From Timema cristinae (Eukaryota > Arthropoda > Insecta > Phasmatodea > Timematidae), in assembly GCA_039000515.1 (NCBI GenBank), contig JBCFYV010011135.1, positions 33,013,876 through 33,077,875 on the forward strand: a stretch of 64,000 bases of DNA, read 5' to 3'. Positions 56,448 to 64,000 of the stretch are shown here, piece after piece. A program made the position numbers and the translations under genes. How positions within the stretch are numbered: the first letter of the stretch is position 1; each line of letters starts with the position of its first letter. Under the pieces are notes generated by a model that saw only the letters and a list, made by a program, of their open reading frames with translations, was not told where the DNA came from and did no database searches.

Positions 56448-56913
56448 GGGCACGCACGAACTGGGCGCTAAAAAAAACGCACTTTATTATTTAATTTTTT
56501 TAATTAACCTTTTTTTCTAGTGTAATGCAATGCACTTTTTTAAATATAGAAAATACACTATTTTTTCATATATTCTTCAATTAAAATTTAAAAATGATTA
56601 AATATTCATTTTTGAAGTTGTTTTAAAAAAATCTTAGTAGAGGAAACTAAACAATTTATATTTATAAAGTTAACCTAACCTAACCTAACCATTGCAATGC
56701 ATTAATACAAGACGAAGAACATTTAAATAAAATATGATGTTGCGCGTAGTAAAGAGTACATTTATTGATTTTACTCATCACTTTTTAATTAAAAAGAAAA
56801 AAGTGCATTTCATCATGCTAGAAAGAAATTGTTTTTTTTTTTAAGAAAAAAAAAATGGGGTTCATTTGGTGCCCAGATGCGCCATGACCAATTTATAGCG
56901 TGCACGATTCCCC
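56448..56913. mobile_element. TTAA-flanked fold-back element
   Basis: Flanked by TTAA at 56444-56447 and 56914-56917. Ends GGGCACGCACGAACTGGGCG and, inverted, GGGGAATCGTGCACGC. Internal arms share ATGCAATGCACTTTTTT and its inverse. TTAA duplication is typical of piggyBac and Kolobok. The TTAAGGG start does not match piggyBac (TTAACCC), so Kolobok-like or other is possible. Confidence 0.6.
56671..56690. repeat. Telomere-like (CCTAA)n block
   Basis: TAACCTAACCTAACCTAACC, exactly at the centre of the TTAA-flanked element. Confidence 0.85.
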
Positions 56914-56917
56914 TTAA

Positions 56918-57346
56918 GAGCGCAGTCTTGGCACGCGATAATGTGAAATAAGGATGCTACGTTTGAAGTAAGTATTAGTAAATCAAACGTTATCTGTGTC
57001 GGCTGTTTGGTATTCTCCGAGTAGAAGTGTTACGCGGGTTGCGTTTCAAACTACACAGCCATATGATTCCACTAAATACGGTATCTTGACCTTATCGACC
57101 AGTTGATACGGAATATATTATAAAATGTATCCACATTTGAGTTAATGAACAACGGAATACAACCCTCAATACACAAAAGTAAGGATTTAAATCACGACTT
57201 CCACATCACTGATTAGATAAAAGTTGACGAGTTTGACGTATGTTTCACCTATTCTGGTGAGGGCATTCGTTGATAATTTTAAATTTGTGTTGATAATTGT
57301 AATCTTGGTACACGAGAATTAAACCAGGAACATTTGTATTATTATT
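56918..57346. other. Unassigned sequence
   Basis: No repeat partner or exon seen. Confidence 0.35.
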
Positions 57347-57780
57347 ATACTAGCCCCCTTCCCCGTAAAAAAATATTGTAAAGAATCCTGTAAAACAAAG
57401 CTTCAAATCATCCATCATGTAAATATAAAAACAAAACTTTTTTTTACTTTTTTTTAAAATACAGTCCTACCATCACTGTATAGCCCCCTCCTCTTTTTAT
57501 CCTCCCTCCTATTTTCATCTCATTCCTCTTTCCTCACCCCTACCCCACACCCCCTTCACCAACTTTTTTTTTTCCAACGACTATATAATATACTATCGAA
57601 ATTTTTATGAGGAATAAATTAAATTTTCAAAATAAAATATAGCCTATGTTACTCGCTGATAATGTAGCTTTATATTGGTGAAAGAATTTTTAAAATAGGT
57701 CTAGTAGTTTTTGAGTTTATCCATTACAAACAAAAAAAAAAAAAAAAAAATCTTTCCTCTTTATAATATTAGTATAGATA
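57347..57780 (+). mobile_element. H-family retroposon-like repeat, copy 2
   Basis: Starts ACTAGCCCCCTTCCCCG and ends CTCTTTATAATATTAGTATA, then GATA. Inverted relative to 4813-5226. Confidence 0.78.
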
Positions 57781-57790
57781 TTATAAAATA

Positions 57791-57799
<9 letters not shown>

Positions 57800-57821
<22 letters not shown>

Positions 57822-58135
57822 AAGGAAGTGTTTGTGTGCGATGCCCGGCCAAATCTACGTCACTTAGAGATATGAAATTTTTAACATAGGTGGACGGAAG
57901 TGGGGTACAAATGCATCTAGAAGTCAGATTTTTAAATTTTTAATTAGGCTATTTTTAACAAATTCTTTAAGAAAATATTTTTAATCAGGTTTGGAATTAC
58001 GTTCCAGAGATAACGTTTTCATTTGAAATCGGGCACCAATGGAGGGTGGGGGGAACGGATGGGGGGGGGGGCTTATATAATTCTTATACCGCAATGTATC
58101 ATGGGCAGCGCCGTTCGGGATCGCAGGCTATTATT
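57800..58135 (-). mobile_element. I-family retroposon-like repeat, copy 2
   Basis: Inverse of 40836-41157. AATAATAATAAAAGGAAGTG at the left and CGTTCGGGATCGCAGG at the right. A G run at about 58061-58071. Confidence 0.75.
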
Positions 58136-58186
58136 AACACAAATATTAAGTTATTCTAAGGGTTAAGGATGAGGGGGGAAATTTTT

Positions 58187-58440
58187 TTATCACTTCGTCT
58201 TACTACTCGTTCGGGTTACACGTACATGTAATAATTAAACTAAAGTGTTAAGGATGAGGAATTTTCAATTTAGAAGAAAGTACCCGATTTGCGTGGAGGT
58301 AAGGAGTGGAAAATTATTTTGGTAAAAAAAAACCATCCTGAGTGCATATGTCCAGGGTTTGAACCTCTAATCTCCCAGTCATGGAGAATAGAGACCGTTG
58401 CAAGAATTACGCCTTAGAAGATGCGACAAACGAAACGGGT
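58187..58440 (-). mobile_element. S3 SINE
   Basis: ATCACTTCGTCTTACTACTC, body TTTGCGTGGAGGTAAGGAG, box B complement GGTTTGAACCTC, and a decayed head. Confidence 0.8.
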
Positions 58441-58591
58441 ATGAAGAGAATTGCTTAAAAAAAACGCACCGGCATTCGCTTGTAGAGGGTATTAAAAAAC
58501 ACCGCGATGATAAACCACATTTAGATGTAGAAAATATCCAAACTGGTCTCAAACCTGAACCATTCCGTCATCAGAAATTAAATAAATTATG

Positions 58592-58835
58592 ACCCGCTTC
58601 GGTGGCCACATGGCCTAAGACGCTACTCTCACATACTAGACTGCCGATGACGGGGAGATTGAAGTTCGAATCTCGGTCGGGTGTACTGAAAGGGTGGTTT
58701 TCCCTTAAATTGTTTTACACACAAATGCGGGTGCACTTCATTTAAATATAACCTTCCTAATCCCTAAAAAAACCTTGAAGTAATCAGTACATAGCGTATA
58801 AACCGAACGGGTAGTAAGACACGGTGATAAAAAAA
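58592..58835 (+). mobile_element. S3 SINE
   Basis: Best S3 head: CGCTTCGGTGGCCACATGGC, then CTAAGACGCTACTCTC. Box B AAGTTCGAATCTCGG, tail AACCGAACGGGTAGTAAGA. Confidence 0.9.
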
Positions 58836-59325
58836 TATAAAAAATTGCGAACGTGACCACCTAAACAGCGTGATCACCGTAGTGGGTTTGAGCAATGGAA
58901 AGACTAAACATATTTATCTTGGATAAACACCCGACATTTTCTCGAGGGAGGGGAACTAATACAAATCCTTTTTTTTAATGAAAATAAGTTTTCCTCTTAA
59001 ATTCTTATTTCCTTCTTAGTTCTTACATCCCAAAACTTTTCGTAAACTTTTCTAATTGTCAAAATAAATGTTCCGAATCAAAATACCCTCAAAATATATA
59101 TTTGATCAAAAAAGACAGACCTCCCCAAAAAAAAAGTATGAAGAGAGCGAACTTGAAATAAATCGGTTTGGTTCGGTAAGAAGAAAGTTTTAAGTAACGA
59201 AGTTAAAAAGTTTGTTCTTTTTTATCAATCTAATGGGGCAATTTCCCGTGACTGAGCTGTCTGAAGCGATTAAAGAAATAAAATAGGGCTAGACCACAAA
59301 TGTGTGTGTATCTATATATATTATA
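58836..59325. other. AT-rich unassigned sequence
   Basis: No repeat partner or exon seen. Confidence 0.35.
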
Positions 59326-59327
59326 TT

Positions 59328-59571
59328 TAGCACCGCGTCTTACTACCCGTCCGGGTTATACGCTTTAAGTACTAATTACGCTAATGGATTAGGAATTGGG
59401 AAGGTTGAATTAGAGGAAGTGAACCCGCATTTACGTGGAGGGAGAGTGGAAAGCCATTTAGGAAAACCACCCCCAGTTCACCTGACCGAGATTCGAACCT
59501 CTATCTCCGTCCTCAGCAGTCGAGCTCAACACGAGACTAGCGCGTTAGCCTACTACGCCACCGAGGCGGGT
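59328..59571 (-). mobile_element. S1 SINE
   Basis: Full-length. The plus-strand frame reads through it ([20 protein letters not shown]), which explains the longish open frame here. Confidence 0.93.
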
Positions 59572-59655
59572 CACAAATTTATAATTTGGGAATTGTAATA
59601 ACATATTCGTAAATAGGTGTAATAAAATGAACATTAAAACAATAATTGTTTAACT

Positions 59656-59957
59656 ATTATTATTATTATTATTATAGTAGTAGTAGTAGTTGTAGCCGCG
59701 TCTTACTACCCGTTCGGGTTGTACGCACTTACGCTAATGTGTAATGGTAGGGGATTGTGAGATGAAATGAAGGACCTACAGTTTAACGTGGGATCCGAAC
59801 CACGGTGGAGGCCTGTCATTCCACACATTCACAAGATGTCTTGTCAGAGGTGAAGGAAGGGTTTGGTAATCAGATAAATCTGTGCCGGGACCGAGGATTG
59901 AACCCTGGACCCCAGTACAGAGGTCTGACACCTTACCTATAATCGACAATTCACCTT
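59656..59957 (-). mobile_element. S2 SINE with 13-bp TSD
   Basis: Flanked by TAATTGTTTAACT at 59643-59655 and 59958-59970. The tail is (ATT)n followed by (AGT)n. The head's outer edge is eroded (TATAATCGACAATTCACC). Confidence 0.95.
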
Positions 59958-59984
59958 TAATTGTTTAACTAAACCCAGATCTGT

Positions 59985-60222
59985 TACTGTGGCCGAATGG
60001 TCTAAGGCGTCACTCTCGTACTAGACTGGCCTTCTGAGGATTGGGGTTTGAATACCGTTCAGGTCTAATGAGTTTTTCCTTAAACGGCTTCCATTTCTCT
60101 TTCCACGCGAATGCGGGTAGATTACTTCTATAATGCTTCCTTATCTATCCCTACCCATTAGTGTGGTAATCATATTATGTATATAAGTACAACTATAACG
60201 GGTAGTAAGACGTGGTGATAGA
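59985..60222 (+). mobile_element. S3 SINE, most tRNA-like head
   Basis: GTGGCCGAATGGTCTAAGGC, then GTCACTCTC is close to a eukaryotic tRNA-Leu D arm. Box B GGGGTTTGAATACC. Tail ATAACGGGTAGTAAGACG. Confidence 0.87.
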
Positions 60223-60685
60223 AAAAAAAAAGGGGGGGGGGGGCTGGATGTTAATGATCTAAACATTTCCAAATAAACTATCTGAAATTATAATTAAAAA
60301 AAACACTTTTGGGTTTACAACAACTACAAAAAATGCCTAAAAATAAGAAGAAAAATTCGTAATAAATATAAACGACTAATTAATCATGAACTTCACAAAT
60401 GAAAAGAAAAAAAGCTTTGTAATGGAAAGTTTTTAAGGAGCACAAACAGGGGATAAGTGAAATACAAATGACAACACAATATGTTGTGACTCCTATTCAA
60501 TGACCTCATTCTATTCCCAAAGATCCATCGTTTCCCGGACATTTAGCTCTCAATGATCACCAGAAATGTGACGATGGTCTTTCCAGAGAGGAAGATATCA
60601 GCTTTTAAACTATTTTCACAAGTCTATAGAGTATAGGACCATAGAACATAGTTTTATGTTAATTACAGTAAACAACAAACTCGTG
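60223..60685. other. Unassigned sequence
   Basis: G run at about 60232-60243. No exon or repeat partner seen. Confidence 0.35.
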
Positions 60686-60686
60686 A

Positions 60687-60945
60687 CCCACCTCGGCGGC
60701 GTAGTTAGCTAACGCGCTAGTTTATGTTGAGCTAGACTACCGAGGACGGGGAGATTGAAGTTCAAATCTCTGTCGGGTGAACTGGGGGTGATTTTACCTA
60801 AATAGTTTTCCACTCTACCTCCACGCAAATGCGAGTTCACTTCCTCTAATTCAACCTTCCCAATTCCTAATCCAATTAGTACTTAAAGTGTATAGCCCGA
60901 ACGGGTAGTAAGACGCGGTGATAATATTAATAATAATAATAAACG
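60687..60945 (+). mobile_element. S1 SINE
   Basis: CACCTCGGCGGCGTAGTTAG, box B AAGTTCAAATCTC, tail AGCCCGAACGGGTAGTAAGA, (AAT)n. Confidence 0.92.
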
Positions 60946-61004
60946 CGTGTACTATTAAAAGTTTTGTCAATATTTAACTAAGTGCAACATCCGATCGTTA
61001 ATGT

Positions 61005-61283
61005 TGACCAGTGGTCTAGGGGTAAGGTGTCAGACTTCTGTGCTGGGAGTCCGGGGTTCAATCCTCGGTCCCGGCACAGATTTATCTGATTACCAAACCC
61101 TTCCTTCACCTCTGACAAGACATAATCCCCTTGTGTATGTGTGGAATGCCAGCCTCCACCGTGGTTCGGATCCCACGTTAAACTGTATGTCCTCCATTTC
61201 ATCTCACAATCACCTACCATTACACATTAGCGTAAGTGCGTATAACCCGGAGGGTAGTAAGACGCGGTGATAATAATAAGATA
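61005..61283 (+). mobile_element. S2 SINE
   Basis: Head TGACCAGTGGTCTAGGGGTA, box B GGGGTTCAATCCTCGG, tail AACCCGGAGGGTAGTAAGAC. Lies 60 bp after an S1 in the same orientation. Confidence 0.93.
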
Positions 61284-61607
61284 AACATTAAAATGTTGTG
61301 GAATTGTAAGATTATTTTTTATAATTATTTAAGAATGTATGGTTTTTTTAATGTAATATCTTTACAACTTTATGAATACAACGTAAATTCATTAACACGA
61401 GAAATACTATCTAGACCTGCCATGACGTCACACACTCAAAGAAAAGATCAAAAGGGGTTATAATTTAATTTAGGACAAACTTAATTAAAGATAAATTTTT
61501 TAAACTATTTTCTTGCCATGTTGCAACAATTACATTCATTTAAATGTACTTCCAGTTTTAAAAGTTTTGTTTTAATTTTATAATTACAAATTTTTTTTAT
61601 TGACGAC
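61284..61607. other. AT-rich unassigned sequence
   Basis: No repeat partner or exon seen. Confidence 0.35.
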
Positions 61608-61608
61608 A

Positions 61609-61808
61609 TAACCCACTTCGATGTTCAAACGGTTTAATGCGTCAATCTCCAATATACTGGACTGCCAATGAGTGTGAGATAGGGTTCGTATCTCAGATGG
61701 GTTTACTAATTTTGTACTATATGGTTTTACACTTTCCTTCCACGCTAATGCGGGTACGTTTCTTCATATACAAGCTTCCTCATGCCTAACACATTAGCTT
61801 AATTAGGT
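61609..61808 (+). mobile_element. S3 SINE, tail lost
   Basis: ACCCACTTCGATGTTCAAAC head, box B AGGGTTCGTATCTC, body CCTTCCACGCTAATGCGG. Confidence 0.75.
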
Positions 61809-61819
61809 AGTTTAATGAA

Positions 61820-62230
61820 GGGCCAAAAGAAACTAAATCAATTTCCTCAAAATTTGCTCGAACGATTTTGATTAAATTGTATATCTAAGCAATGTTTAAT
61901 ATTTAAAACAAAATGGCTACAATAATTTTCACACGAAAATTAATTTAAGGGTACTTTACATCAGCAGAAATTTACAATTTCATTAATATCTCCGCAATTA
62001 TTTGAGATACGAAATAACTTATTGTTGTAAAGTTGTAATACAATTAAAGATACGAATCTTTTATTTGAAATATATTTTTATAAAACAAATAGTTTCTAAA
62101 ATACAACCAAATATTTATATATTTTATTAAGATCTTAAATGTAAAACTAATTTTTATGCTCTTTAATGAACAATATGGTCCTTTTTTTCCCCACGATGTT
62201 TCTGTTACAGTGTATATTATTTCATTAATA
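61820..62230 (-). repeat. D-family repeat, inverted copy
   Basis: AATATCTCCGCAATTATTTG and TTTAAAACAAAATGGCTAC are the complement of the D interior at 27500-27620. Confidence 0.6.
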
Positions 62231-62384
62231 CTCTTTCATGAAATGTTCTGTGACAATGTATATTATTTCGTCACACAAATCTTACGAGTTCATAGTAAAA
62301 TGTCTCAATTTTAAGATAACAGAGGGAGAAAGTTATTTATTTTACAATATAACCCCAAATAAAGGAGACACAACTAAAACTTAC

Positions 62385-62597
62385 CACGTTGTCTCCGACG
62401 AACCTAGACGCACGCCTCCCCCGTCCACCCGCAATGCAGCCTCCCCGAATTTCACCAGCGTCCCGGCGCCTTCCCCGGTCTCCATCTGTGCCGCACGCGC
62501 GTAGACGCCGCCGCCACCGGAGTGGCACGCACAGCGCGAGGGACAGACGCCGCAAACACCACCACACCACCACGCTCGCCACTAGCGCCACTGCCAT
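62385..62597 (-). CDS. Possible CpG-rich first coding exon (weak)
   Basis: On the minus strand an ATG at 62597 opens 71 codons running straight to a consensus splice donor, AACGTG/GTAAGTTTT (62384). The peptide begins MAVALVASVVVWWCLRRLSL, hydrophobic like a signal peptide or anchor, and then turns Arg/Gly-rich (GDRGRRRDAGEIRGG). No domain is recognised. The same frame is open further upstream to an ATG at 62786. The segment is the richest in CpG in the window, in contrast to its AT-rich surroundings, and shows no repeat partner. That fits a promoter-proximal exon, possibly untranslated. A GC-rich low-complexity patch can stay open by chance, so coding is unproven. Confidence 0.33.
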
Positions 62598-63553
62598 AGA
62601 CGGCGACGCCCGCCCCTGGCTGCGTGAACCCTTACAGGTCCTGTAATCCCTTGAAGACGCCGACGCCACCCTTAAAACGAACATCGCGTCGTCCTGCCCC
62701 ATTTGACGTAGACAACCGCACTCTTTATCGGCGAACATTTCTGTCGTTTCGATCATGAACAAAAGAAGGTAGCTAATTCCAAACAAAACACATCAAAGCT
62801 CGAAGAAAACAAAACACACGCGTCTTCCGTAGTTAATAACAAACAAAAAACAAAACACTAAACGTATGAAAGACACTGTCTCTTTTTAACGTCAGACGCT
62901 ATTCAACCACGTGGACACGAAGATAGTCCGTACGCGAATAAGAAACAGACCCAAATCTAACGATTCCTTTTAACGGACAGTTGTTCACTTATTCGATGAT
63001 TTTAAATAAAAAAATAATGACGTTCTTCTCTGTTCGTTTTGTGTTTTCCCACCGATTCAGAAAGGAGAAATAAAAGAAGGAAAGTGAAATAAAAGATCGC
63101 TGGAAAAAAAATTCCCAGAAATATATATATGTATTTTTTTTTTAATCCGTCAGGTTGGTAAAACACGAGGTTGAAAAAAAAAACACGGGAAAACCACAAA
63201 CAAACAAACAAACCACACACTGTTACGGAAGTGGTTAAGAAATTATGTATATATATATATTTTTTTAGGTTATGTTTTAAACCTCTTTCTTCAATACGAG
63301 GTTCGAACCGCTGTCTTTAAGACATTGTGCCAAATTTGAATCGAGAAAATATCCCTCCTTTTCTCTCTCTCCGCGAACGTTTTTTTCTTTTCTTTCGTGG
63401 AAAGGTGGAAGATAGAAAGAAAGAGAGAGAGAGAAGGGGTATAGTGACGTTACGAGGCACCACGCGATACTAACAGGACATCCAAAACAAAGCAATGGGC
63501 GAGCCCCTCTCACTTTTCGCCATCGGAGAAGGGGATGGCGGGGGACATGTTCT
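62598..63553. other. Unassigned; GC-rich, then mixed
   Basis: GC-rich until about 62730, then AT-rich with poly-A/T runs. If the minus-strand exon is real, its promoter would lie in this direction. Confidence 0.3.
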
Positions 63554-63565
63554 TGCGCATGCGCG
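63554..63565. promoter_or_regulatory. NRF-1/Ewg-type site
   Basis: TGCGCATGCGCG, a core palindrome like the one at 3326. It sits in a short GC-rich patch (63480-63620). On the minus strand GCGACG/GTAAGAG upstream of it resembles a splice donor. Confidence 0.28.
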
Positions 63566-63754
63566 GCTCTTACCGTCGCGCCACCAGCGCTGTCCTGACG
63601 GACGTAACGGGAATACACATGACTGTTACTTTTGTGTGTGTGTTGTATATATAATAATATATATATATATTTTTAGTTTTAAAAAAGAAAAACCTTTTTA
63701 TGGAGACTTGGTGACAAAGACTCATTTTTTAAACAAGTGTAAACTTTTTTTTTA

Positions 63755-64000
63755 GCACCACGTCTTACTACCCGTTCGTGTTATACGCTTTAAGTACTAA
63801 TTACCCTAATGGGTTAGGAATTGTGAACGTTGAATTTTAGAGGAAGTGTATCCGCATTTGCGTGGAGGGAGAGTGGAAAACCATGTATATATGAAAAACC
63901 ACCCCCAGTTCTCCTGACAGAGATTCGAACCACGATCTCCCCGTCATCGGCCAGTCTAGCTCAACACGAAACTAGCGCGATAGTTAACTACGCCACCGAG
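63755..64000 (-). mobile_element. S1 SINE, cut by window end
   Basis: CACGTCTTACTACCCGTTCG to CTACGCCACCGAG. The head's last bases lie outside the window. Confidence 0.9.

Noticed and set aside
63277..63618. 113-codon minus-strand frame starting MYSRYVRQDS
   Set aside because: Passes a donor-like GTAAGAG after 15 codons and then runs through pyrimidine tracts; no recognisable content.
63480..63620. CTCF-like insulator site (CTGGTGGCGC)
   Set aside because: Short match only. Similar words occur near 24497 and 62585, and the motif is too degenerate to call by eye.

Overview
The window is eukaryotic, repeat-dominated intergenic or intronic DNA, most likely from an insect. It has no operons, no long host open reading frame, and is AT-rich with many homopolymer and (ATT)n runs. 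Short blocks of the arthropod telomere motif (CCTAA)n occur at three places. Translations of the commonest SINE body resemble low-quality predicted proteins I associate from memory with Timema stick insects. That placement is an unverified guess; 'insect, probably polyneopteran' is the safer reading.

The dominant content is about 45 copies of tRNA-derived SINEs. I group them as S1 (head GGCGTAGTTGGCTAACGCG, box B GGTTCGAATC), S2 (head GGTCTAGGGGTAAGGTG, box B GGTTCAATCC), S3 (Leu/Ser-like head GGCCACATGGTCTAAGGCG, box B GGTTCGAATC) and the unrelated S4. S1, S2 and S3 have different heads, but S1 and S3 share body motifs and all three end in nearly the same tail (AACCCGAACGGGTAGTAAGA, then CGCGGTG) followed by ATA/ATT microsatellite. 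Several have clear target-site duplications (TSDs): 19815-20074, 28444-28728, 36632-36934, 59656-59957.

The second layer is DNA-transposon remnants. They comprise a PIF/Harbinger-like element with TAA TSDs (1760-2950), Harbinger-like MITEs in inverted orientation (30254-30745 and 32252-32670), and a decayed HARBI1-type transposase (32745-33015). There are also TA-flanked mariner-type MITEs (19166-19391, 35021-35629, 43828-44388), a TTAA-flanked fold-back element (56448-56913), and families here called P, E and J. Third come short retroposon-like families F, G, H and I, whose copies end in TATAGATA-like sequence, and one fossil LINE reverse transcriptase (17510-17850). Fourth are eleven clear minisatellites with periods of about 23 to 85 bp. 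The largest is a 2.35 kb array of a 28-bp unit (46556-48912). Three minisatellite families recur at loci tens of kb apart.

Layout: 0-9.5 kb minisatellites, Harbinger element, SINEs; 10-20 kb minisatellites, P elements, LINE fossil, SINEs; 20-30 kb minisatellites, a possible promoter at 23.9-24.3 kb, and F/G/D repeats; 30-36 kb nested Harbinger/J/SINE complex; 36-46 kb SINEs and the second 85-bp array; 46-55 kb giant 28-bp and 78-bp arrays with E/J/D/F elements; 55-64 kb SINEs, fold-back element, and a CpG-rich possible first exon near 62.5 kb.

No host gene can be called firmly. The best signs of host genes are a possible divergent promoter with two splice donors (23939-24292), a CpG-rich minus-strand exon ending in a consensus donor (62385-62597), and a short possible internal exon (14951-15014). 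All are weak.
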